DNA of 24,582 nucleotides from CAYQJS01 sp964417895. Lineage in GTDB: Bacteria > Chloroflexota > UBA6077 > SHYK01. The notes below the pieces were generated by a model that was not told the origin of the DNA, ran no database searches, and was given only the letters and a program-made list of their open reading frames with translations. Shown here piece after piece: positions 15,151-21,900 of this stretch; the first letter of the stretch is position 1; the number at the start of each line of letters is the position of its first letter. The stretch covers positions 1 through 24,582 of the forward strand of contig CAYQJS010000069.1 in NCBI GenBank assembly GCA_964417895.1, given 5' to 3'. The translations under genes and the position numbers were made by a program.

Positions 15151-15178
15151 TTACCGTGCCGGCGGGGCCTTCAGCTCG
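15151..15178 (-). CDS. C-terminal scrap of a second small VOC gene, cut by the gap
   Basis: Reading out of the N gap on the reverse strand gives ELKAPPAR and a stop at 15151. This equals the C-terminus of the intact VOC gene at 15281. The two DNA tails differ at three positions, all silent in the Ala-Arg codons, which points to a real paralogous gene rather than a duplicated contig end. The rest of the gene lies in the gap. The stop is convergent with the TAXI-like gene, 48 bp away. Confidence 0.55.
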
Positions 15179-15188
15179 NNNNNNNNNN
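15179..15188. other. Assembly gap (10 N) between VOC genes
   Basis: Ten undetermined bases. A VOC gene tail leads out of one side and a signal-peptide-like gene start leads into the other, so the true gap is probably hundreds of bases or more, not ten. Confidence 0.95.
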
Positions 15189-15224
15189 GACAATGAGCAC
15201 GCAGAGCAACAACGAACGCCTCAT
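15189..15224 (-). CDS. Start of an exported protein gene, cut by the gap
   Basis: On the reverse strand, ATG 15224 has GGAGG seven bases upstream and encodes MRRSLLLCVLIV before running into the N gap. Two arginines followed by a hydrophobic run look like the beginning of a signal peptide or membrane anchor. It lies 56 bp after the stop of the VOC gene at 15281 on the same strand, so it may be its operon partner. Only twelve codons are visible; the identity is unknown. Confidence 0.4.
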
Positions 15225-15280
15225 CCTCAGCCCTCCACGCGCCGGCCGCGTGCCGAGCGCCAATCTGCTCCGCCGGTCGC

Positions 15281-15679
15281 TTATCTCGCCGGCGGGGCCT
15301 TCAGCTCGACGATGTTGCCGTCCGGGTCGCGTACCTTCATCGAGGGCTCCCCTCCCTGCGCCCCCCAGCGCGGGCGCGGCTCCTCGACGATCTCGACCTC
15401 ATGCTCCACGAGCCGCTCGCGGAGCGCAGCCAGCTCGTTCGTGGCCAGCGTCAGGGCGAAATGGTTGAGGGGGTGGCGATCGGCCTGCTGCACCGCGCCG
15501 CCGGGCATGAGGTCGATAACAGTCTGCGCCGTGACGCGGACGGATGGGAACCCGACCTGACGGGCGCGAAACTCGGCCAGCCGCTCAACATTGAGACCGA
15601 GCGCCTCGTGGTAGAAGGCAAGGGACCTGTCTACGTCGCCGACGTTGAGAGCGATGTGATCGATCGCCGCGAATTGCAT
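15281..15679 (-). CDS. Single-domain VOC family protein
   Basis: A 132-residue vicinal-oxygen-chelate protein of the glyoxalase/bleomycin-resistance/dioxygenase superfamily. The start IDHIALNVGDVDRSLAFYHEA (6-26) and the ending DPDGNIVEL (118-126) are classic. Candidate metal ligands are H8, H73 and E125, so a divalent metal site is complete once two subunits pair. Start ATG 15679 has GGAGGGAG upstream. It is divergent from the hydrolase gene at 15961 with a structured 281-bp spacer between, and a near-identical C-terminus at 15151-15178 shows a second copy close by. Isomerase, lyase or dioxygenase activities are all possible. Confidence 0.92.
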   Translation of the reverse strand: MQFAAIDHIALNVGDVDRSLAFYHEALGLNVERLAEFRARQVGFPSVRVTAQTVIDLMPGGAVQQADRHPLNHFALTLATNELAALRERLVEHEVEIVEEPRPRWGAQGGEPSMKVRDPDGNIVELKAPPAR

Positions 15680-15711
15680 ATTGCTCCCTCCACTACGCTA
15701 CGGTGGGCGGG

Positions 15712-15759
15712 CTGCCGTGGGCGGGCTCCCGTGGGGCGCCGCCCGCGGGCCCACGGCAG
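15712..15759. promoter_or_regulatory. GC-rich inverted repeat upstream of divergent VOC and hydrolase genes
   Basis: CTGCCGTGGGC (15712-15722) and its exact complement (15749-15759) flank 26 GC-rich bases that can fold further. It lies 33 bp upstream of the VOC start and far from the hydrolase start, where it could be an operator or a leader hairpin. The remainder of 15680-15960 shows no gene. Confidence 0.45.
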
Positions 15760-15960
15760 TGTCCCGATTCTACGGCAACTCCGGCCGCGCCGCCGAGCTC
15801 GGAGCCCCACCCCAGCCGTTCAATCACGGGCCGGGGGCATAGGCCGGGGGACACGCCCCTCCGTGTTTGCGGACCGACGCCTGCCGCTGTAGAGTAGCGC
15901 CAGGGCTACCGAACGGGAACTCGAGAGGGACGCGCTTCAGTAGAAATAGGAGCAGAAGCC

Positions 15961-16800
15961 ATGACAGCCACCGATCACGTATTCGAAGTGGACGTTCAGG
16001 ATATCGAGTACCAGCAGCAGTCGGGGAAGGCCTGGCTAGCTCGCATCTATCAACCCAAGGGCCCTGGGCCCTTTCCCGCCATGGTTGACGTGCACGGCGG
16101 CGCATGGCACAACGGCGACCGGACCAATGACGCCAGTATGGATCAAGCGCTGGCGGCGCGGGGCATCCTGGTTGCCGCCCTCGACTTTCGGCAGCCGCCG
16201 GAGGCAGGGTATCCAGCCTCGATCTGTGACGTGAACCTGGGCGTTCGCTGGCTCAAGGCGCGCGCGGGCGAGTTCAACGGGGCGGCCGCCGTGGGAGCCA
16301 TCGGTGTTTCCAGCGGCGGCCACCAGGTCGTCCTCAGCGGGCTTCGGCCCGGGTACGAGAGCTATACGACACTACCGTTGCCGGATCACCCCGAGGTCGA
16401 CGCCGGCCTGGCCTATGTGGTCGCGGCCTGGCCCGTGATAGACCCACTCTACCGTTACCTGTTCGCGAAGGAAGCCGGTCGCCAGGAGCTCGTCGCAGCC
16501 CACCTGGAGTACTTCCAGTCAGAGGAGGGCATGGCCGCTGGTAGCCCCCAGACGATCGTCGAGGAGGACGAGCATATCGAGATGCCGCCCATCCTTATGC
16601 TCTTGAAGGCGAACGACCAGAACCATCCGCTGGAGATGCAGGAGCGCTTCATCGCGTCCTATCGCAAACGCGGCGGTCCGATCGAGGTGGAGACGTTTAC
16701 TGGCCTGCCCGAGCGTGGCATGGACGCGAGCCAGCCCGAGGCTGTCCGTGCCCTCGGGATGATCGCCGACTTCGCTCGGCGTAACACGGATAGCGATTAG
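15961..16800 (+). CDS. Alpha/beta hydrolase (BD-FAE/esterase-like) lacking the usual catalytic His
   Basis: A 279-residue alpha/beta hydrolase. HGGAWHNGDR (45-54) is the oxyanion loop of the hormone-sensitive-lipase/BD-FAE group, the nucleophile is Ser117 in GVSSGG, and the likely acid is D219 in KANDQNHPLE. The segment that normally supplies the catalytic histidine (PGxxHxF before the last helix) reads TGLPERGMD (247-255), with Arg at the expected place, so the triad looks incomplete unless H206 or H222 stands in. ATG 15961 has AGGAG eight bases upstream. It stands alone on its strand, divergent from the VOC gene. It could be an esterase with unusual chemistry or a non-hydrolytic binder. Confidence 0.9.
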   Translation: MTATDHVFEVDVQDIEYQQQSGKAWLARIYQPKGPGPFPAMVDVHGGAWHNGDRTNDASMDQALAARGILVAALDFRQPPEAGYPASICDVNLGVRWLKARAGEFNGAAAVGAIGVSSGGHQVVLSGLRPGYESYTTLPLPDHPEVDAGLAYVVAAWPVIDPLYRYLFAKEAGRQELVAAHLEYFQSEEGMAAGSPQTIVEEDEHIEMPPILMLLKANDQNHPLEMQERFIASYRKRGGPIEVETFTGLPERGMDASQPEAVRALGMIADFARRNTDSD

Positions 16801-16841
16801 GCTTTCATGCCGTGGCGGGCACCACTGGCAATGAAAGATTA

Positions 16842-16879
16842 CCCCCCACCCCAACCCTCCCCCGCAAGGGGGGAGGGGG
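16842..16879 (-). repeat. Dispersed G-rich palindromic repeat copy, reverse orientation
   Basis: ACCCCCCACCCCAACCCTCC followed by CCCGCAAGGGGGGAGGGGG: the same palindromic family as at 58-285 but inverted, so the G-quadruplex pattern is on the reverse strand. It lies 41 bp after the hydrolase stop and is the only clear element in the gene-free 16801-17030. Confidence 0.8.
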
Positions 16880-17030
16880 TGTTTTCAGGTTACCCCGGGT
16901 AGAGGGCGCATCCGCCTCTGTAACCGCTCGGCGCGCCCGATTCCGTGATAGCGACTCAGACGGGCAGCCCCCGCTACAGGTCAGGACGCGAGCAGCGGCC
17001 CGCGGTGGGACGGGAATATGCTCGTGGCGG

Positions 17031-17039
17031 TGCTACACT
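17031..17039 (+). promoter_or_regulatory. Candidate extended -10 promoter of the Uma2 gene
   Basis: TGCTACACT fits an extended -10 (TGnTAnANT-like) 29 bases before the Uma2 start. The same TGnTACACT occurs at 18417-18425 and 19169-19177. No convincing -35 is present, as is common with extended -10 promoters. Confidence 0.45.
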
Positions 17040-17068
17040 AGGCAAGATTGAGGAGGAGCCGCGCGATC

Positions 17069-17623
17069 ATGGCGACGAGATCCGGGCTGACGCTCGAGCG
17101 GTTTCTGAAAATGGAAGAGACGAAGCCCGCCAGCGAGTACGCGTGTGGGGAGCCGTTTCAGAAGCCGATGCCAGATATTCCGCACGCTGCGATCCAGTTC
17201 TTCCTCGCCGTAGTTTTGGGCCCCTACCTCAAGCAGACGGGCATTGGTCGGGCCTTCACTGAGCTACGCTGCATCTTCGGCCCGCCCGGACGGGAGCGGA
17301 CCTACGTTCCCGACCTTACCTACGTCGCAATGGCGCGACTCCCGTCTCAGCTCGGGCGCCACCTGCACGTGGCGCCCGACCTGGCCATCGAGATCCTGTC
17401 GCCCGACCAGCACAGGCCGCAGTTTCTCGACAAGATCCATTTTTATCTGCTCTACGGCGTGCGCCTGGTGTGGGTGATCGACCCGGCTACCGCCACGGTG
17501 GTCGTGCAAACCCCCGGTGAAGAAGCTCGTGTTCTTGGCTCGGGGGATACCCTCGATGGCGGCGATGTGCTGCCCGGCTTCAGTGTGGCCGTGGACGACA
17601 TCTTCGCCCAGATGCAGATGTAG
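17069..17623 (+). CDS. Uma2 family (DUF820) putative restriction-type endonuclease (copy 1)
   Basis: A 184-residue Uma2 protein with the PD-(D/E)xK nuclease core: VPDLTYV (D82), then LAIEILSP (E108) and a following Lys122, and the family signature GVRLVWVIDP (130-139). Function of Uma2 proteins is largely unknown; they are abundant in Cyanobacteria, Chloroflexota and Deinococcus. ATG 17069 is chosen because AGGAGGAG (17051-17058) precedes it by ten bases; TTG 17048 would sit before that site. A long inverted repeat begins two bases after the stop. It is convergent with the Rid-family gene. Copy 2 at 19444 is distant in sequence. Confidence 0.9.
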   Translation: MATRSGLTLERFLKMEETKPASEYACGEPFQKPMPDIPHAAIQFFLAVVLGPYLKQTGIGRAFTELRCIFGPPGRERTYVPDLTYVAMARLPSQLGRHLHVAPDLAIEILSPDQHRPQFLDKIHFYLLYGVRLVWVIDPATATVVVQTPGEEARVLGSGDTLDGGDVLPGFSVAVDDIFAQMQM

Positions 17624-17624
17624 A

Positions 17625-17721
17625 AGGCTGCTGAAGAGAGGCTGGGTTTCGCTCGTGGTGAGCGTGTCGAACCACATGGGCCCTTCGACACGCTCAGGGT
17701 GAGCGGGTTCTTCAGCAGCCT
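17625..17721. repeat. 97-bp nested inverted repeat
   Basis: Outer arms AGGCTGCTGAAGA (17625-17637) and TCTTCAGCAGCCT (17709-17721) are perfect complements, and inner arms TGAGCGTGTCGAA (17659-17671) and TTCGACACGCTCA (17684-17696) are too, with a 12-base apex. The inner sequence resembles the CCCTTCGACACGCTCAGGG-type palindromes dispersed in many GC-rich environmental genomes. Lying between convergent genes it may end both transcripts; a non-autonomous mobile repeat is the likely origin. The remaining 17722-17808 shows nothing. Confidence 0.85.
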
Positions 17722-17808
17722 GTTGGAAGGCGAACTGCCCCTCGCCCAGTCTCATTCGTGATCGGCCGGGCAGCGCTGATCGTCGAGCGGAGCTGAGCCT
17801 GCGGGCGG

Positions 17809-18192
17809 TTAGTCGAGCGCGACGATCACCTGGATCTCGACCTTGAGGTCGGGCTGGGCGAGCGCCACGCATCCGATGAGCGTCCCGGCGGGCGGGCTCT
17901 GGATCAGGCTGGGGCAATTCGCCTCGAACCACGCACGCTGCCGGGCCTGGCCTTCCGCCCGCCACTCTTCGACGCTGGTGACGAACGTCATGCGCTGAAC
18001 GATGTTTTCGAGGTGGCCGCCCAGAGCTTCCAGCCGCTCCTTGATGGTGGTCCAGCATGACTCTGCCTGGTCGCCCATGGTGGGGCCCCGCCCGGTGACA
18101 CCCGAGAGGAAGGCGAAGCGGCCCTCCGCAACCACACCTTTGGCGAAACCCATCAGTTGCCCGTCGATAACCAGCGGATAACCCTGGCGCAT
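17809..18192 (-). CDS. Rid (YjgF/YER057c/UK114) family protein
   Basis: A 127-residue Rid-family protein. Classical RidA hydrolyses reactive enamine/imine intermediates through an Arg near residue 105. Here the family frame is clear (FLSGVTGRG at 28-36, the LEALGGHLENIVQRMTFVT segment at 55-72, and VEIQVIVALD at the end), but the PARS stretch reads PPAGT (100-104), with Gly in place of the catalytic Arg, so it belongs with Rid subfamilies that lack deaminase activity. ATG 18192 has GGGAGGAT upstream. A TACAAT on the reverse strand (18242 to 18237) is a possible -10. It is often found beside catabolic genes; its role here is unknown. Confidence 0.9.
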   Translation of the reverse strand: MRQGYPLVIDGQLMGFAKGVVAEGRFAFLSGVTGRGPTMGDQAESCWTTIKERLEALGGHLENIVQRMTFVTSVEEWRAEGQARQRAWFEANCPSLIQSPPAGTLIGCVALAQPDLKVEIQVIVALD

Positions 18193-18386
18193 GAGATCCT
18201 CCCAGCAGCAGCTTCGCGCGCCCCTCTGCGCGTCCAATTGTAGGCAAACTCCGCTGCAGCAGGTGAGGGGGTGCGCATACGCGTCGCCCATCGCAATGGG
18301 AGAGGCCGGCCGTACCACCGAAGGTGGAAGGACGGGTGAGGGCCAGGCCACGATGTCGGCGAATCTCAGACTCAGGATACCTGCGT

Positions 18387-18436
18387 TCCGTGCGATCTCC
18401 CTCGGGCTCGACGAACTGCTACACTCCGTGCGATCT
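18387..18436 (+). promoter_or_regulatory. Candidate promoter flanked by 12-bp direct repeats
   Basis: TCCGTGCGATCT occurs at 18387-18398 and again at 18425-18436, each followed within two or three bases by CTCGGGC. Between them lies TGCTACACT (18417-18425), an extended -10-like element 58 bases before the next gene. One repeat overlaps the -35 position and the other the expected start of transcription, an arrangement typical of a repressor operator. The rest of 18193-18483 has only two small hairpins. Confidence 0.45.
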
Positions 18437-18483
18437 GCTCGGGCGAAGTGCCGAGCCCACGGAGTAACGACGGGGGGGGAACC

Positions 18484-18984
18484 ATGGCGTTGAGCGCAGA
18501 TGAGCGCAAAGAGCTCGCGGACCTCGCGACCCAGGCATTCGGGATCGTGGAGCAGGCGATTCAGGCTTACACAGGGGCCAGCGGGATGCCCCGTCGCTTC
18601 GGACTAGGCGTCTACGACGCCAGCGACGGCGGCGCGAGCTTCGAGCCTGGGACCCTCGCCGACCGCGCCATCGCCGACTTCCGGATTGACCCTGAGGCCT
18701 GGGCGGACCGCGACTACATCGCGACGGTGCGTCGTAAGCTCACGGTCGCGATCCGTACGGGCCGCGACACGGCGGATGTTGCCCGCAATGCTCCGGAGCT
18801 GTTCGTGGAGGGCGACATGCGCGCCCCGGGCGGGGTGCTTGGCGAGGTTGGGGGGAAGCCCATCGGCGTCGGGGGGAGCGGCTACCGCGGGCCCGAGGAC
18901 GCGGTGTTCGCGAGCCTTCTCTTGGAGGCGATGAAGCGCCTGCATGGGGACTACGAGCAGGCTGCCCCTCGGCCGACAGGCTGA
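18484..18984 (+). CDS. Hypothetical protein, possibly HbpS/GlcG-like
   Basis: A 166-residue protein with no signal peptide. The central DYIATVRRKLTVAIRTGRDTAD region and the glycine-rich LGEVGGKPIGVGGSGYRGPED (119-139) followed by a helix resemble, weakly, the GlcG/HbpS family, whose members bind haem or glycolate-type ligands and form octamers. Against this, the N-terminal part is longer and differs. ATG 18484 follows a run of eight G and an A (18472-18480), a plausible ribosome site; the upstream frame from 18448 lies before it. It has its own promoter-like region. The family call is tentative. Confidence 0.7.
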   Translation: MALSADERKELADLATQAFGIVEQAIQAYTGASGMPRRFGLGVYDASDGGASFEPGTLADRAIADFRIDPEAWADRDYIATVRRKLTVAIRTGRDTADVARNAPELFVEGDMRAPGGVLGEVGGKPIGVGGSGYRGPEDAVFASLLLEAMKRLHGDYEQAAPRPTG

Positions 18985-19443
18985 TTCAGGGTCCGGGGGC
19001 GTATTGACCAGGCTCCTCGGCGCACCGTCGCGGGCCCCCCGGGAATCACCGGGCTCTGACCATTCCGGACACCGATCTGCCGTTGCCTGCGAGCTCGCTA
19101 GCAGTCATTCGGAACTCGCGGCGTAGGCCCAAGGGAGGCTCGCGACGCGTTGCGCCTTCCACTGTTGGTGATACACTTTTGCTGCCGGGGTGCGATGGAA
19201 ATGCACGTACCCGAGTACCAGGCGTGAGGGTGCAACAGCCTGGGCGTCAGGGTCATTTACTAATCCCACTTGTGGGAGCGCCTTTCCCTCCCTGTGCTTA
19301 CACCCACTCCGGCACTTTCCCCCTCCTCGGCTGAGCGGGATTCAGGGGCCAGCCAAGCGAGCCGAACCCCACTTTCTTACCTGGCGACGAGCGGCTGGAC
19401 CGATTCAGAGTGCTGCAGGTAGCAGCATAGTTGCCAGTTCGCT
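18985..19443. other. Gene-free 459 bp with promoter-like element and hairpins
   Basis: No convincing coding sequence: ORFs here have poor composition and no ribosome sites. TGATACACT at 19169-19177 matches the extended -10 form seen before two nearby genes. Just downstream are hairpins CCAGGC/GCCTGG (19218-19243) and TCCCAC-TT-GTGGGA (19264-19277). A small structured RNA is possible but not matched to any class I know. Confidence 0.35.
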
Positions 19444-19989
19444 TCAGTCGAACAGCGTGTCGAGGTCTATGCCGACGCCGGGCAGCGCGACCGGGGACAC
19501 CGTGCCACCTCTATACGTTGTCTCGGCGTAGCTGCCATCCGGCTGGCGGCGCCACGCGGTGAGGGTGCGCTCGTACGGGTGGATGCGCCAGATCTCCAGG
19601 TCGCCGCGCCGCTGGTACTCGACCAGCTTTTCCTCGACGTCGTAATCGCCAGTGGACGGAGACCAGATCTCGACCACGAGCGGTAATGGGTCCTCGTAGA
19701 CCTCCAGGGTGCGCCGGTCGAGCTGTGGGAGCACGAGCGCAATCGGAATCACGGCTACGTCTGGAATGTAGTAGCGCTCTGCTGACCGGCGGACGTGCCC
19801 GCTATTGCAGCGAACGTCGAAGTGCTTCTGATCCAGCTGTTGGCCAAGCGAGATTACCAGTCGGGTCATCGTGCGATTGTGCAGGGCCGTCATCCCCGGC
19901 TTGCGCCGCAGGCTTCCGCAGTGCAACTCCCACTGCTCATCTGGTTCCTCCAGCGCGAGTTTGCGGAAGGCGGCCTCGCTGACGGGCAT
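19444..19989 (-). CDS. Uma2 family (DUF820) putative restriction-type endonuclease (copy 2)
   Basis: A 181-residue Uma2 protein with the PD-(D/E)xK core: YIPDVAV (D77), LPLVVEIWSPS (E107) and K121 in VEEKLVEYQRRG, then the IWRIHP strand. It keeps the expected nuclease residues. ATG 19989 has GGAGGA upstream. It follows the thiamine-diphosphate enzyme gene by 28 bp on the same strand, so it may be cotranscribed, but Uma2 genes are scattered in genomes and functional linkage is doubtful. It is only distantly similar to copy 1 and has its own N-terminal region (MPVSEAAFRKLALEEPDEQW). Confidence 0.92.
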   Translation of the reverse strand: MPVSEAAFRKLALEEPDEQWELHCGSLRRKPGMTALHNRTMTRLVISLGQQLDQKHFDVRCNSGHVRRSAERYYIPDVAVIPIALVLPQLDRRTLEVYEDPLPLVVEIWSPSTGDYDVEEKLVEYQRRGDLEIWRIHPYERTLTAWRRQPDGSYAETTYRGGTVSPVALPGVGIDLDTLFD

Positions 19990-20017
19990 CGTGGTTCCTC
20001 CGGTTTGTCCGGCTAGC

Positions 20018-21811
20018 TTATTCGTTCTGGGTAATGACGTCCACCAGGACGGGGCGCTGTTCCTTTAGCACGACCTGCACTGCTTGCTCCAGTACTCCCC
20101 TCAGATCATCCGGGTCTTCGACGGGGCCGAAACCCTCGACGCCGAACGAGCGAGCCAGCGTCGCCAGATCGGCCGCCGGCCGGTCGAGTGAGATGCCGAT
20201 GTACTTGTTTTCGACCGGGCGCTCGCGCACGCGGGCGATGTGCTCCTGGTGGCCCTCGTCGTTCCCGTACAGGCGGTTGTTGTTGATCACGGCCAGCATC
20301 GGGAGGCCGAGATGCGACAGCGTCCAGAGCGAGCTGGGCGTGTAGAGGAACTCGCCGTCGCCGCTGACGTGGACGGAGAAGCGGCCGGAGCCCCGGTGTG
20401 CGAGGGCCTGGCCGATGGCGACGCCCATCGAGAGACCGAGGCCGCCAGACCCCCCGCCGCTGCCGGCGCTCCCTGCGATCTGCTCGGGTTCGGTGATCTC
20501 CCAGCCGGGGCGCACCCCGCCAGCCATCCAGGGCTTGCCCTTCACGGCGTCCCATAGCTCAGCGTTCAGCCGCGAGACGGAGATCGGCCGGGCGTCCCAA
20601 TCGCGGCGCGCGCTGGCGGCCCGACGCTCGCGCGCGCTCGCCTGCATGCGCTCGATGGCCTGGCGCCGGTCGTCGAGCCGCTGCCGGCTGCCGCCTTCTC
20701 GAGCCAGCGCCTGGCCACAGGCCTCGACCAGGAGCGGGAGCGCCAGCCGCGTGTCGGCCGCGATCGGCACGTCGACGGGGTAGAGGCGCTGGAAGTCAGT
20801 GGCCCAACTGTGCTGGAGGAAGTCCCACACGTTGATGTGGATGACCTTCGTCTCAGGCTTGATGTACTGCGGGAAGACGCCGCGGTCCTTGATTCCGCCC
20901 GTCTGGCTGAACGCGCCAAACAGGTCGATCACGTCCAACGCCAGCACGACGTCCGCATCGCGCAGCGCGTCCGTACGAAGGGCGGATGCGTTGAGCGGGT
21001 GATTCGTCGGGAGACTGAACCCCGTCGAGACGACGGGCGCGGCGAGCAGCTCCGCGAGCTCCGCCAGGGGCGCGAGGGCCTCGCGGTGGCGTGCCACGCT
21101 GCCGGCCACGATGACGGGCCAATGCGCACCGGCCAGCATCACGGCGGCTGCGCGCAGGGAGTCGGGATCGGGCGCCATGGGCGCCGGCGCCGCGAAGCGC
21201 TTCGGGTCCGGCAGGGTGATGGGCGATGCGATCGGCTCCTCCTGGAGATCGGAGTCGAAGCAGACGTAGACCGGCCCCATCGGCTCCGTCGTTGCGATCC
21301 TGTGGGCGCGCATGATCGATTCGGGGATCGCGCGCAGGCTCGCCGGCTGATCGTCCCACTTGACGTAATCGCGTACCTGGTTGCCCTGGACCAGGGCCGT
21401 GTGATGCCAGTCCGTGCCGGGGCGCCGATTCTCGGCGGCCATGGGCCCTGTCCCGCCGATGATGATCATGGGAAGCCGGGCGCACCATGCGTGGTAGACC
21501 CCCATCGTCGCGTGCTGCAAACCGACCACGTCGTGGATGGCCGCGACCATGGGCTTGCCCGTCGCGCGGGCGTAGCCATGGGCGACCGCCACGGCGATCT
21601 CCTCGTGGCAGCACAGGACCAGCTCCGGACCGCCGCCGGCGAAGTTCACGAAGGAGTCGTGAATACCGCGATAGCTGGCGCCCGGGTTCAACGAAACGAA
21701 GGGAATGTTGAGGCTGCGAATCAGCTCGACGGCCAGGTCGGAGCCATACTCCGCCTGGCTCAGGCGCCCGTCCGCGCTCTCCGCGCCTTTCGTCACCACA
21801 TCTTGCATCAT
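20018..21811 (-). CDS. Thiamine-diphosphate-dependent enzyme, acetolactate synthase/benzoylformate decarboxylase superfamily
   Basis: A 597-residue enzyme that uses thiamine diphosphate to cleave or join C-C bonds beside a carbonyl. The N-terminal domain has the activating glutamate in CCHEEIAVAVAHGYA (E70), the middle domain covers about 210-370, and the C-terminal domain carries the cofactor motif from SGDGEF (GDG 484-486) to INNN (510-512). Substrate-site residues differ from well-known acetolactate synthases, so a 2-keto acid decarboxylase or lyase is as likely. GGAGG sits three bases before ATG 21811 and six before ATG 21808, so the second Met may be the real start. It is divergent, over 89 bp, from the aldolase-amidohydrolase pair, suggesting one pathway. 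Confidence 0.92.
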   Translation of the reverse strand: MMQDVVTKGAESADGRLSQAEYGSDLAVELIRSLNIPFVSLNPGASYRGIHDSFVNFAGGGPELVLCCHEEIAVAVAHGYARATGKPMVAAIHDVVGLQHATMGVYHAWCARLPMIIIGGTGPMAAENRRPGTDWHHTALVQGNQVRDYVKWDDQPASLRAIPESIMRAHRIATTEPMGPVYVCFDSDLQEEPIASPITLPDPKRFAAPAPMAPDPDSLRAAAVMLAGAHWPVIVAGSVARHREALAPLAELAELLAAPVVSTGFSLPTNHPLNASALRTDALRDADVVLALDVIDLFGAFSQTGGIKDRGVFPQYIKPETKVIHINVWDFLQHSWATDFQRLYPVDVPIAADTRLALPLLVEACGQALAREGGSRQRLDDRRQAIERMQASARERRAASARRDWDARPISVSRLNAELWDAVKGKPWMAGGVRPGWEITEPEQIAGSAGSGGGSGGLGLSMGVAIGQALAHRGSGRFSVHVSGDGEFLYTPSSLWTLSHLGLPMLAVINNNRLYGNDEGHQEHIARVRERPVENKYIGISLDRPAADLATLARSFGVEGFGPVEDPDDLRGVLEQAVQVVLKEQRPVLVDVITQNE

Positions 21812-21900
21812 CGTCCTCCAAGCGAAGGCACCGGCTCCGTCGTTATGGCGGGTGCGGTGGATATGATAACGAGACGCAGGACACCGAGGAGGAGGACGCA
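21812..21900. promoter_or_regulatory. Shared divergent promoter region
   Basis: The spacer between the thiamine-diphosphate enzyme and class II aldolase genes holds ATATGATAAC (21861-21870). Read forward it gives TATGAT 33 bases before the aldolase start; read in reverse it gives TATCAT about 50 bases before the other start. Overlapping -10 elements would make the two transcripts compete. No strong -35 is seen. Confidence 0.4.

Noticed and set aside
15193..15468. 91-residue forward ORF after the N gap
   Set aside because: It has no ribosome site and is largely antisense to the VOC gene at 15281.
18985..19443. tRNA, riboswitch or other known RNA
   Set aside because: No acceptor stem with TTCGANNC loop and no consensus of the riboswitch classes I know.
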